Below are positions 1 to 8,037 of a DNA stretch of 64,000 nucleotides, piece by piece. The DNA is from Thiothrix winogradskyi. GTDB taxonomy: Bacteria > Pseudomonadota > Gammaproteobacteria > Thiotrichales > Thiotrichaceae. Below the pieces are notes generated by a model, which was not told the origin of the DNA, did not search any database, and saw only the letters and a program-made list of their open reading frames with translations. Made by a program: the position numbers and the translations under genes. The stretch covers positions 3,844,001 to 3,908,000 of the forward strand of contig NZ_CP091244.1 in NCBI RefSeq assembly GCF_021650935.1, in the 5' to 3' direction. The stretch's first letter is position 1. Each line of letters starts with the position of its first letter.

Positions 1-92
1 TGGCGCATTACCCAGAACGGGTGGAGGCATTGACGCAACGTTGGTTGCAGCAGCCGGATGGCGAGACGGCGACGCAGTTTTTCCAGAGTTGA
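1..92 (+). CDS. 3' end of an unrecognised gene
   Basis: An open frame enters from the left edge (first full codon at position 3) and stops at TGA 90-92. The 29 visible residues begin AHYPERVEALTQRW and end TATQFFQS. Their amphipathic, helical character looks like a genuine protein C-terminus, but it is too short to assign a family. It lies 58 bases upstream of the Uma2-type gene on the same strand. Confidence 0.4.
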   Translation, partial: AHYPERVEALTQRWLQQPDGETATQFFQS

Positions 93-150
93 GACATCCT
101 CACTTCCTGCTATGCTAACATCAGCATTAGAACAATCAGTAGGTGATGTT

Positions 151-756
151 ATGGCAGCATTGGCAGAAAAATTCGATTACCTTTCCGTAGAAGACTATTT
201 AGCAGGCGAAAAGACCAGCGAAATCAGGCATGAATACGTAGATGGTCAAACCTACGCGATGGCTGGCGGTAGCCTCAAACACAACCTGATTGCCGCGAAT
301 ATTTCCGGGCTATTGTGGAGTCATTTACGGGGAACCTCTTGCGTGCCGCTGAGTAGCGACATGCTATTGAAGACGTTGGGTAAACGCTTCCGTTACCCCG
401 ATGTGGTTGTGGTGTGTGATGATGATACCTCGAACGATGAGCAGATCAGGGAAAGCCCAATACTCATTATCGAAGTGCTTTCCAAAAGCACCCGCAAAAA
501 AGACAAGGGCGAAAAGCGTCTGGAATACCTCGCCATTCCCAGCCTGCAAGAATACGTGTTGATTGAGCAGGATTTTGCAGAAATCGAAGTACAACGCCGT
601 AGTGCCAGTTGGCAATCCACCTATTACTTCTTGGGGGATGAGGTGGTATTGGAATCGGTCAATGCCCGCTTACCTGTTGAAGCCATTTATGAGCGGGTTA
701 AGAATGAGGATGTGTTGGCGTGGTTGGAGCAGCAAATCAGTCAAAGTTCCGACTGA
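151..756 (+). CDS. Uma2 family (DUF820) endonuclease-like protein
   Basis: Protein of 201 residues with the Uma2/DUF820 fold, a PD-(D/E)XK nuclease-like family of unknown biological role. Visible signatures are HEYVDGQTYAMAGGS near residue 28, RYPDVVVV with the expected catalytic Asp at residue 84, and LIIEVLSKST with Glu at residue 108, followed by the typical EYLAIPSLQEYVLI strand. ATG 151 is chosen over the upstream in-frame start because AGGTGA lies just before it and the family fold begins there. A second, divergent Uma2 gene follows 46 bases downstream, so the two probably form a tandem pair. Substrate is unknown; no partner gene suggests one. Confidence 0.85.
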   Translation: MAALAEKFDYLSVEDYLAGEKTSEIRHEYVDGQTYAMAGGSLKHNLIAANISGLLWSHLRGTSCVPLSSDMLLKTLGKRFRYPDVVVVCDDDTSNDEQIRESPILIIEVLSKSTRKKDKGEKRLEYLAIPSLQEYVLIEQDFAEIEVQRRSASWQSTYYFLGDEVVLESVNARLPVEAIYERVKNEDVLAWLEQQISQSSD

Positions 757-802
757 TTTTTGGATGAAATCACTCAAAATTGAAATACAAGGAGTATGAC
801 CA

Positions 803-1384
803 ATGGGGGCAGCAGAACAGTTACCGCAACATTTTACCTACGCCGATTACGCTAAATGGCCGGAAGATGAGCGTTGGGAACTGATTGAGGGTGTGGCGTA
901 TGCAATGGCTGCTCCGTCACGGCAACATCAACTGGTCAGTTTCGAGGTGGGTTTTCAAATACGTACCCATTTAGCCGACAAACGTTGCGGCATTTACTCC
1001 GCACCGTTTGATATACGCCTCCCCAATCACAACGAAGCCGACAACGATGTAGACACCACTGTGCAACCCGACCTTGCCGTAATCTGCGACAAAAATAAGC
1101 TGGATGACAAAGGCTGTCGGGGTGCGCCCGACTGGATTATTGAAGTGCTTTCGCCTTCCACCGCGCTCAAAGATATGGACAAAAAACGCTGGTTATATGA
1201 GCGTCATGGGGTAAAGGAATATTGGATTATCCACCCGATTGACCGTTGGGTGATGGTGTATACGCTGAAAGATGACGGGCAATACGGCTTGCCGCTGATG
1301 TTTGGGATGGATGAGCCGACGGCGGTGGGGCTGTTTCCTGAATTGCTGATTGATTGGGGGTTTATGCAGGAAACCACTACCTAA
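803..1384 (+). CDS. Uma2 family (DUF820) endonuclease-like protein
   Basis: Second Uma2/DUF820 protein, 193 residues, a diverged paralogue of its upstream neighbour. Family motifs are WELIEGVAYAMAAPS near residue 25, VQPDLAVI with Asp 90, and IIEVLSPST with Glu 114, then KRWLYERHGVKEYWII, the conserved strand-helix after the active site. AAGGAG lies 7 bases before ATG 803. The gene stops one base before the MFS transporter ATG, so translation may be coupled. Nuclease activity is expected from the fold but the role is not established. Confidence 0.87.
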   Translation: MGAAEQLPQHFTYADYAKWPEDERWELIEGVAYAMAAPSRQHQLVSFEVGFQIRTHLADKRCGIYSAPFDIRLPNHNEADNDVDTTVQPDLAVICDKNKLDDKGCRGAPDWIIEVLSPSTALKDMDKKRWLYERHGVKEYWIIHPIDRWVMVYTLKDDGQYGLPLMFGMDEPTAVGLFPELLIDWGFMQETTT

Positions 1385-1385
1385 C

Positions 1386-2579
1386 ATGCCAACCAATCTC
1401 CCCCGCTTCGGTGAATTCGTCGCCCTAATCGCCATGCTCACCTCCCTAACCGCACTGGCAATTGATGCCATGCTGCCCGCGCTCGTCACCATCGGGCGCG
1501 AATTGGGCGTTCAACACGATAACGACGCGCAATTAATCCTCACCACCTTATTTCTGGGCTTGGCGTTGGGGCAAATATTTTTCGGTCCCTTATCCGATGC
1601 GACCGGGCGCAAACCGCTGATGTACGTGGGCTTGGGTATCTTTATGCTGGGCAGTTTGCTTTCAATGTTCGCGCAAGACTTTTCGCACATGCTGATCGGG
1701 CGCTTTTTGCAAGGGGTCGGTGCATCTGCCCCGCGCGTGTTAACGATGGCATTGGTGCGCGATTGCTATTCCGGGCGGGCAATGGCGCGGGTTATGTCAT
1801 TCACCATGAGTATTTTTATCCTTGTCCCGATGATTGCGCCATCATTAGGGCAAGGTATTTTGCTGGTGGCAGGCTGGCGCAGTATTTTCACACTGTTTTT
1901 TGTACTGGCACTTAGCGTGGCTGTGTGGTTTTGGTGGCGAATGCCAGAAACCCTACCCGCCGCGAAACGCCGCGCTTTCCGTTTTGGTGAATTTTGGCAG
2001 GGGCTAAAAGAAGTCATCAGCAACCGTACCAGCATGACCTACACCCTCACCACCGGCATTGTGTTTGGCGCATTTCTCGGCTACTTGAGTTCCGCGCAAC
2101 AAATCCTGCAAATCCAATACGGCTTGGGGGAACGTTTCCCGCTGTATTTTGCGCTGCTGGCGCTGGCGATTGGCGGCGCATCGTTACTGAATGCCAAGCT
2201 GGTGATGCGTTATGGAATGCATTGGATTTCAAAACGGGCATTGCTGCTGTTCACGCTGCTATCGGGCGCATTTTGGTTCGTCACTTACAGCAGCGCCGGA
2301 CACCCGCCACTGCCACTGTTGATGGCATATTTCATGCTGGCATTTTTGGCATTAGGCATGTTATTCGGCAATCTCAACGCGCTGGCGATGGAACCGCTGG
2401 GGCATATTGCCGGAATTGGCGCATCGGTCATCGGCTCACTCTCGACCCTGATCGCGATTCCGCTAGGAACGTTTGTCGGGCAAGCCTACGATGGCACAAT
2501 ATTACCCCTGATCAGCGGCTTCTTGATTTTTGGCTTAGCCGCCACCGCCGCCCTATTTTCACAGCGAAAACCCGCATGA
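1386..2579 (+). CDS. Bcr/CflA-type MFS drug efflux transporter
   Basis: Inner-membrane secondary transporter of 397 residues with about 12 hydrophobic segments. The first helix carries LAIDAMLPALVTIG, the Bcr/CflA version of the D-x-Y-L-P-A motif, and the loop between helices 2 and 3 is GPLSDATGRKPLMYVG, the MFS motif A. Members export antibiotics or amino acids by proton antiport; the substrate here cannot be read from sequence. ATG 1386 is preferred to an upstream in-frame start at 1350, which lies inside the Uma2 gene. Its stop overlaps the sixA start by four bases (ATGA). Confidence 0.85.
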   Translation: MPTNLPRFGEFVALIAMLTSLTALAIDAMLPALVTIGRELGVQHDNDAQLILTTLFLGLALGQIFFGPLSDATGRKPLMYVGLGIFMLGSLLSMFAQDFSHMLIGRFLQGVGASAPRVLTMALVRDCYSGRAMARVMSFTMSIFILVPMIAPSLGQGILLVAGWRSIFTLFFVLALSVAVWFWWRMPETLPAAKRRAFRFGEFWQGLKEVISNRTSMTYTLTTGIVFGAFLGYLSSAQQILQIQYGLGERFPLYFALLALAIGGASLLNAKLVMRYGMHWISKRALLLFTLLSGAFWFVTYSSAGHPPLPLLMAYFMLAFLALGMLFGNLNALAMEPLGHIAGIGASVIGSLSTLIAIPLGTFVGQAYDGTILPLISGFLIFGLAATAALFSQRKPA

Positions 2580-3064
2580 CAACCACCCTGACTTTTTTAC
2601 GCCATGCCACTGCGGAAGATCACAATCTGCCGATTCCCGATGAAGCACGCCGCCTCACCCCCAAAGGTAACAAGCAAGTGCAACGGGTTGCCGACTTTTG
2701 CCAACACCACGCCTTACTACCCACCCACTTGCTGTGCAGCCCACTGGTAAGAGCGTTAGAAACCGCGCAAGGTTTACGTAAACACCTACCCGCTTGCCCC
2801 AAAGCAATCATAGTGCCGTGGTTAGCGCATGGCGCAGATACCCCAACCATGCTGCAAGCACTCGCAACATTAGCCGCAAACGGTGACAATAATATTTGGC
2901 TGGTGGGTCATGAGCCGGAATTTTCAACCTTAATAGCACACCTGCTAGGCAGCCCTAACAGCCGTATTAAAGTCAAAAAAGCCGGATTGATACGCCTAGA
3001 AGTCGACATGACAAGCGGCGTTGGGGAACTCCAATGGAACATCCCCAACGCGCTAATGAAGTAG
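2576..3064 (+). CDS. sixA: Phosphohistidine phosphatase SixA
   Basis: Histidine-phosphatase superfamily protein of 162 residues. The N-terminal FLRHATAED supplies the catalytic Arg9-His10 (an RHA form of the RHG motif), and LVGHEPEF near residue 117 supplies the second active-site His. SixA enzymes remove phosphate from phosphohistidine, classically on HPt domains or on the nitrogen PTS protein NPr. The start is set by the ATGA overlap with the MFS gene. The gene converges on ychF, leaving only 11 bases between the stops. Confidence 0.85.
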   Translation: MTTTLTFLRHATAEDHNLPIPDEARRLTPKGNKQVQRVADFCQHHALLPTHLLCSPLVRALETAQGLRKHLPACPKAIIVPWLAHGADTPTMLQALATLAANGDNNIWLVGHEPEFSTLIAHLLGSPNSRIKVKKAGLIRLEVDMTSGVGELQWNIPNALMK

Positions 3065-3075
3065 TGGGGAATCTA

Positions 3076-4170
3076 TTACACGTTAAATAAGAAGTTCAAC
3101 ACATCGCCATCTTTCACAATGTATTCCTTGCCTTCCGCACGCATTTTCCCGGCTTCTTTCGCACCCTGCTCACCTTTGTAAGCAATGAAATCTTCATACG
3201 CAATGGTTTGCGCCCGAATAAAGCCGCGTTCAAAGTCAGTATGAATCACGCCCGCTGCTTGTGGCGCAGTCGCATTTTTCGGAATTGTCCAGGCTCGCAC
3301 TTCTTTCACACCTGCGGTGAAATACGTCTGCAAGCCCAGTAAATCGTAACCCGCCCGAATCACGCGGTTCAAACCCGGCTCATCCAACCCCATGCCCGCC
3401 AAAAACTCATCGCGTTCCGCATCGTCTAATTGCGAGAGTTCGGATTCCATTTCCGCACACACCGGTACAACCACGGCATTTTCACGCTTGGCAATCTCGC
3501 GGACTTGATCCAAATACGGGTTATTCTCAAAACCGTCCTCGTTGACGTTAGCAATGAACATTAACGGTTTGATGGTAATCAGATGGAATTCACGGATAGC
3601 TAAAGCGCGTTCTTCGGGAGTCATCTCCATTGAACGTGCCGAATGCCCTTCGGACAAATGCGCGAATAAACGTTCTGCCAACACTTTTTGCGCAACTAAA
3701 TCTTTGCTGCCGGATTTGGCGGAACGGGTCAAACGATTGACCGCTTTTTCAGCCGTCTCCAAATCCGCCAACGCCAGCTCGGTATTGATGGTGTCGATGT
3801 CGGAAGCCGGGTCAATTTTGCCCGCAACGTGGATAATGTCGGCGTTATCAAAGCAACGTACCACTTGCGCAATCGCGTCAGTTTCGCGGATATGCGCCAG
3901 AAACTTATTGCCCAAACCTTCGCCCTGTGACGCACCGGCGACCAAACCTGCAATGTCGACGAATTCCATCGTCGTGGGCAAAATTTTGAGCGGTTTAACG
4001 ATGGCCGCCAGCGCATCCAAACGCGGGTCTGGCATGGGTACGATACCTACGTTCGGCTCAATCGTACAGAAAGGATAATTCGCTGCCTGAATGCCCGCCT
4101 TGGTGAGAGCATTAAACAGGGTGGATTTACCCACGTTTGGCAACCCAACAATTCCGCACTTGAATCCCAT
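3076..4170 (-). CDS. ychF: Redox-regulated ATPase/GTPase YchF
   Basis: Universally conserved Obg-family P-loop ATPase of 364 residues, the usual family length. The G1 motif is GLPNVGKSTLFN (residues 9-20), followed by FVDIAGLV (G3) and NVNE in place of the GTPase NKxD motif, the change linked to ATP preference in this family. A C-terminal TGS domain follows (FTAGVKEVRAWTI, ending GDVLNFLFNV). YchF associates with ribosomes and acts in stress responses. It follows pth after a 12-base gap and ends the rplY-pth-ychF operon. Confidence 0.97.
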   Translation of the reverse strand: MGFKCGIVGLPNVGKSTLFNALTKAGIQAANYPFCTIEPNVGIVPMPDPRLDALAAIVKPLKILPTTMEFVDIAGLVAGASQGEGLGNKFLAHIRETDAIAQVVRCFDNADIIHVAGKIDPASDIDTINTELALADLETAEKAVNRLTRSAKSGSKDLVAQKVLAERLFAHLSEGHSARSMEMTPEERALAIREFHLITIKPLMFIANVNEDGFENNPYLDQVREIAKRENAVVVPVCAEMESELSQLDDAERDEFLAGMGLDEPGLNRVIRAGYDLLGLQTYFTAGVKEVRAWTIPKNATAPQAAGVIHTDFERGFIRAQTIAYEDFIAYKGEQGAKEAGKMRAEGKEYIVKDGDVLNFLFNV

Positions 4171-4182
4171 GATGTCTTACCT

Positions 4183-4758
4183 TTATTTGGTGTGCAGCGC
4201 GTTCATCGCCTTCTGCATCTCACCGGCTAAAATCAATTCAATCTGGTCGGCGGCTTTATCAATCGCCCGTGAAATGACGATTTCATCATCCAACGAGGGG
4301 CGCGACAGCACATAATCGACCACTTTATTACGGTCGCCGGGGTGTCCGACACCTAGGCGCAACCGCCAATATTCCGCGCTCAAATGCGCATGGCAATCAC
4401 GTAAACCGTTGTGTCCGCCGTGACCACCGGCTAACTTCAAACGCACGTCACCGGGGGCAATATCCAGCTCGTCGTGCGCTACTAAAATTTGTTCCACCGG
4501 AATTTGGTAGAAACTGGCTAACTGCTTCACTGCCAGCCCGCTGCGGTTCATGAAGGTCATGGGCTTAATCAGCCATACCGTAGCGCTGCCAACTTGCAGT
4601 TTACAGACTTCACCGGAAAAACGCTTCTCAACAGCAAACTTGCCGGAGTAGCGTCTTGCCAGTTCATCAACAAACCAAAACCCGGCATTGTGCCGGGTTT
4701 TGTCGTACTGGCTACCGGGGTTGCCCAAACCTGCAATGAGGCGGATCGGGGTTCCCAT
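4183..4758 (-). CDS. pth: Peptidyl-tRNA hydrolase
   Basis: Pth, 191 residues, cleaves the ester bond of peptidyl-tRNAs released by ribosomes and so recycles tRNA. Visible signatures are IAGLGNPGSQYDKTRHNAGF with catalytic His23, KPMTFMNRSG, the VAHDELDI strand, and GGHGGHNGLRD. It sits 11 bases after rplY and 12 bases before ychF, the classical gammaproteobacterial order. No domain is missing. Confidence 0.97.
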   Translation of the reverse strand: MGTPIRLIAGLGNPGSQYDKTRHNAGFWFVDELARRYSGKFAVEKRFSGEVCKLQVGSATVWLIKPMTFMNRSGLAVKQLASFYQIPVEQILVAHDELDIAPGDVRLKLAGGHGGHNGLRDCHAHLSAEYWRLRLGVGHPGDRNKVVDYVLSRPSLDDEIVISRAIDKAADQIELILAGEMQKAMNALHTK

Positions 4759-4769
4759 CGGTATAAACC

Positions 4770-5342
4770 TTAGTGAATCGCCGCGATGGCGTTGTCGTGG
4801 TCTTCGCCCATTGCCAACTGTGGCAGGCTGACGCCTTCTGGCAATTTCAAGTCAGACAAGTGCAGAATCTGACCTTTTTCGACGTTGATCATGTCAACTT
4901 CGATAAACTCAGGCAGGTTCTTCGGCAAGCAAGAGACTTCGACTTCAGAAATCATGTGGCTAACTGTGCCACCTTGCTCTTTCACGCCTTTTGACACCTC
5001 GTCATTGATGAAGTGTAATACCACATGAACGTTGATTTCTTCATCATCACGGATGCGCTGTAAGTCAGCGTGCATAATGATTGGCTTGGCCGGGTGGCGT
5101 TGCAGGTCACGCAGAATCACTTGCTCTTTACGATCACCGAAATCAACGGTAATGATTTGCGAGTAGAACCCTTCTTCCTGCAAATTACGGATCATTTCAT
5201 TGTGACGCAAGGAAATGGATTGTGCTTCACCACCTGCACCGTAAATAACGGCAGGAACCATACCGGTATTACGCAGGCGGCGGCTCGCACCCTTACCCTG
5301 CAATTCACGTACCTGCGCTTGCAGAACGTATTGTTTTGACAT
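4770..5342 (-). CDS. rplY: 50S ribosomal protein L25/general stress protein Ctc
   Basis: 5S rRNA-binding ribosomal protein of 190 residues. This is the long Ctc form with an N-terminal L25 domain (about residues 1-95, including GKGASRRLRNTGMVPAVIYG) and a C-terminal TL5 beta domain, unlike the short E. coli L25. GGAGAAG precedes the ATG. It is the first gene of the rplY-pth-ychF operon and is separated from prs by a strong terminator. Confidence 0.96.
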   Translation of the reverse strand: MSKQYVLQAQVRELQGKGASRRLRNTGMVPAVIYGAGGEAQSISLRHNEMIRNLQEEGFYSQIITVDFGDRKEQVILRDLQRHPAKPIIMHADLQRIRDDEEINVHVVLHFINDEVSKGVKEQGGTVSHMISEVEVSCLPKNLPEFIEVDMINVEKGQILHLSDLKLPEGVSLPQLAMGEDHDNAIAAIH

Positions 5343-5389
5343 GTTACTTCTCCAACAGAATCGTTACCGAACGCGACCGGACGGCAACT

Positions 5390-5408
5390 AAAAAACCCGC
5401 GAACGGGG
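5390..5408 (-). terminator. Rho-independent terminator after prs
   Basis: On the minus strand CCCG-TTCG-CGGG forms a tetraloop hairpin followed by six T residues. It closes the upstream prs transcript and insulates it from rplY. Confidence 0.7.
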
Positions 5409-5414
5409 ACAACG

Positions 5415-5440
5415 TTTTACCCCCCAAGAGGGGGCTTTTA
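5415..5440 (-). terminator. Second hairpin directly after the prs stop
   Basis: CCCCC-TCTT-GGGGG hairpin flanked by short A/T runs, starting at the prs stop codon. It lacks a good U tract on the minus strand, so it may be a processing or stabilising stem rather than the terminator. Confidence 0.4.
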
Positions 5441-6394
5441 TAAACCTTCAAACAGGGAGCTGACAGAATCGTCCTGATTGATGCGTAAAATGGTTTTCGC
5501 TAACACACCGGCTACCGAAAGCTGGCGAATCTTAGCACATTTTTTTGCAGCGTCACTTAATGGAATGGTATCCGTGATAACCACTTCATCAAGCTGAGAA
5601 TTTTCGATATTGCCGACGGCTTTGCCGGAAAATACCGCATGAGTCGCATACGCCCGCACACTCAATGCGCCGTGCTGCTTCAAGGCCATCGCAGCGTTGC
5701 ACAAGGTACCGCCGGTATCGATCAAATCGTCGATCAAAATGCAGTTGCGCCCTTCCACATTGCCGATGATATTCATGATTTCGGACTTATTCGGCTCAGG
5801 GCGGCGCTTATCAATAATCGCCAACTCGACATCACCCAAACCTTTCGCCAAGGCACGAGCACGGACTACACCGCCAACATCCGGTGAAACCACCATGATA
5901 TTATCCAGCTCACACGCCAGCACATCCTTAATCAACACACCCGATGCGTAAACATTGTCTACCGGCAAGTCGAAAAAGCCTTGTACTTGGTCAGAATGCA
6001 AATCAATGGTCAGCACGCGGTCAACGTGCCCGGTCGCGATCATATCCGCCACCAATTTGGCAGAAATCGGTACACGCCGAGAACGCACCCGGCGATCTTG
6101 CCGCGCATAACCGTAATACGGTATCACGGCGGTAATCCGCCCTGCGGAAGCACGATACAAGGCATCAGCGATGATCAGCAATTCCATCAGGTTATCGTTG
6201 GTAGGCGCACAGGTAGATTGCACGATGAAGACATCACGACCACGCACGTTTTCCAAAATCTCAACGTGCACTTCACCATCGCTGAAGCGTTCTGCTTTGA
6301 TTTTACCGGTGGGAATTCCGAGGTGATCGACGATTTTTTCGGTGAGTTCAGGATTAGCATTACCTGTAAACACCATCATTTTATCGTCAGCCAT
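5438..6394 (-). CDS. prs: Ribose-phosphate pyrophosphokinase (PRPP synthetase)
   Basis: Class I PRPP synthetase, 318 residues, transfers pyrophosphate from ATP to ribose 5-phosphate to make PRPP for purine, pyrimidine, histidine and NAD synthesis. It has the flexible catalytic loop RQDRRVRSRRVPISAK, the metal-binding DLHSDQVQGFFD strand and the PRPP loop DDLIDTGGTL. ATG 6394 (MADDKMMVF) is chosen. A longer in-frame start would run into the tRNA-Gln gene and gives no family sequence. Lies just downstream of tRNA-Gln. Confidence 0.96.
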   Translation of the reverse strand: MADDKMMVFTGNANPELTEKIVDHLGIPTGKIKAERFSDGEVHVEILENVRGRDVFIVQSTCAPTNDNLMELLIIADALYRASAGRITAVIPYYGYARQDRRVRSRRVPISAKLVADMIATGHVDRVLTIDLHSDQVQGFFDLPVDNVYASGVLIKDVLACELDNIMVVSPDVGGVVRARALAKGLGDVELAIIDKRRPEPNKSEIMNIIGNVEGRNCILIDDLIDTGGTLCNAAMALKQHGALSVRAYATHAVFSGKAVGNIENSQLDEVVITDTIPLSDAAKKCAKIRQLSVAGVLAKTILRINQDDSVSSLFEGL

Positions 6395-6426
6395 GACATA
6401 TCCGCATTGAGTGGGGGGGAGGAAAA

Positions 6427-6501
6427 TGGCAGGGCCGCCAGGATTCGAACCTGGGAATGCTGGAATCAAAATCCAGTGCCTTACCGCTTGGCGACGGCCC
6501 T
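6427..6501 (-). tRNA. tRNA-Gln (UUG)
   Basis: 75 bases including an encoded CCA. The acceptor stem AGGGCCG pairs with CGGCCCT, the anticodon stem CTGGA/TCCAG encloses the loop TTTTGAT with anticodon TTG, and the T arm has GGTTCGAATCC. Placed between ispE and prs, as in many gammaproteobacteria. Confidence 0.97.
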
Positions 6502-6508
6502 TCTGAAA

Positions 6509-7366
6509 CTAGTTGTGAAGCGTTGACAATGTTAACAGCTTTTGTTGCAAAGGCGAAACATTCGCACTACTTGCGACAAATCCAAACCAGTCATTAGGTA
6601 AGCATTGCAGGATTGTTTCACCTTCTTGCTTACTGGAAACCGGAGCGAACAAGCAACTGCCTGAACCCGTCAACACCGCGTTTGAATACCGAGACAGCCA
6701 ACGCAATGCAGCAGTAACTTCGGGATAACGCTTTTCTACCACCGGTTGGAAGACATTTATGCCTAGCCCCGCGTGGAAGGTCGCTAATGTAATGGGCGGA
6801 CAGTCACGTGTCAAGCCCGGATCAGAAAAAAGTTCTGCCGTCGGCACATGCACACCGGGGTGGATCACCACATACCAAGATTCAGGTAAGCTAACCGGGG
6901 TTAATTGCTCCCCGACACCTTCCGCCCATGCGGCATGACCGCGCACAAAAACCGGCACATCAGCCCCCAAGCGTAAGCCTAATGCGGCTAACTCATCCGT
7001 ACTCAAGCCGCAACGCCAGAGGTAATTCAAGCCTTGCAACACCGTTGCCGCATCGGAACTGCCGCCCCCCAAACCTCCGCCCATCGGAATGCGCTTGAGC
7101 ACCTGAATATCTGCCCCCAACGGCGAACCGCTCATTTGCTGCAACAAACGTGCTGCCCGCACCGTCAGGTCAGCCGCTTCCGGCACACCTTCCGCACCGG
7201 CTGGGCGGTGGATTGCGCCATCATCGCGCACCCTCAAGGTGATTTCGTCGCCAAAATCGAGGAATACAAACAGGGTTTGCAACAAATGGTAGCCATCCGC
7301 TCGCCTGCCGGTAATGTGCAAAAACAGGTTGAGCTTAGCGGGTGCGGGCAATATGAGCGTTTGCAT
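6509..7366 (-). CDS. ispE: 4-diphosphocytidyl-2-C-methyl-D-erythritol kinase
   Basis: GHMP-family kinase of 285 residues in the MEP pathway to isopentenyl diphosphate. It phosphorylates CDP-ME at the 2-hydroxyl. The N-terminal PAPAKLNLFLHITGRRADGYH carries the substrate Lys, and PMGGGLGGGSSDAATVL is the ATP-binding GHMP loop. ATG 7366 is preferred, six bases after the lolB stop, because the alternative TTG at 7390 would add eight non-family residues inside lolB. The order lolB-ispE-tRNA-Gln-prs is canonical. Confidence 0.95.
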   Translation of the reverse strand: MQTLILPAPAKLNLFLHITGRRADGYHLLQTLFVFLDFGDEITLRVRDDGAIHRPAGAEGVPEAADLTVRAARLLQQMSGSPLGADIQVLKRIPMGGGLGGGSSDAATVLQGLNYLWRCGLSTDELAALGLRLGADVPVFVRGHAAWAEGVGEQLTPVSLPESWYVVIHPGVHVPTAELFSDPGLTRDCPPITLATFHAGLGINVFQPVVEKRYPEVTAALRWLSRYSNAVLTGSGSCLFAPVSSKQEGETILQCLPNDWFGFVASSANVSPLQQKLLTLSTLHN

Positions 7367-7371
7367 AGGAA

Positions 7372-8010
7372 TCAGTAACGTGTCTGCCAATCTTTTGCGA
7401 TCACTTTGACCTTGGTGTTATCCGGGGTGCGGCTCAGATTGATCCTTTCCGGTAACGCTTTCCAATCCGTGCCTTGCCAACCGCTGTATTCTACCTGCCA
7501 GCCGGATTGTTGCAGCAGTTCGGGGCGGCCTTGCGCATCCAGCTTAACTTGCTGCACCGGGGAATCGGGGGCAGGAATGCCGCGCACCCAATATTTCATG
7601 CCATCCAGCGGTAAGGACACCCCAAGATGACCTTGCAACAAGCGCTCGGCATTCGCGTCTTTGTAAGTCTTGCCATTAGCCTGCATCACCACTTCGGAAC
7701 GCTCCCCCTTGAGATAGGCAACAATCGAACCAGTGAGCGGATTTTTAATGTTCATCTCATACTGGTCTTTGCCGGTTTGCAGCCATGACATATTGAACGA
7801 AGCGCTTTGCTCCTGAAACTGCACGCCCACTTTGCCCTGTAAACGCCAGCTACTCATACGGGCGAAATCAGCCTGACGTTGCTGCCAAGCACTTTGCGCA
7901 TCCGTCGGTTTGGTCGAAACGTCTACACCTTGGGATGGGCTTTTGGTCTGCGTTGCACACCCGCCCAGCATCAATGCGCAACACGCTGCCACCAGCATCC
8001 ATTGTTTCAT
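7372..8010 (-). CDS. lolB: Outer-membrane lipoprotein insertion protein LolB
   Basis: LolB, 212 residues, receives lipoproteins from periplasmic LolA and inserts them in the outer membrane. A lipoprotein signal peptide ends LGGC with Cys18 as the lipidated residue. The mature protein carries the LolB-typical WRLQGKVGVQ strand, SFNMSWLQTG and YWVRGIPAPDSPVQ segments. It follows a TPR lipoprotein by 28 bases and directly precedes ispE, the usual arrangement. Confidence 0.93.
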   Translation of the reverse strand: MKQWMLVAACCALMLGGCATQTKSPSQGVDVSTKPTDAQSAWQQRQADFARMSSWRLQGKVGVQFQEQSASFNMSWLQTGKDQYEMNIKNPLTGSIVAYLKGERSEVVMQANGKTYKDANAERLLQGHLGVSLPLDGMKYWVRGIPAPDSPVQQVKLDAQGRPELLQQSGWQVEYSGWQGTDWKALPERINLSRTPDNTKVKVIAKDWQTRY

Positions 8011-8037
8011 GAGTCGTTATCCTTAAATAATGAAAAG

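Noticed and set aside
6395..6469. Longer N-terminus for prs
   Set aside because: It would translate through part of tRNA-Gln and adds residues not found in PRPP synthetases.
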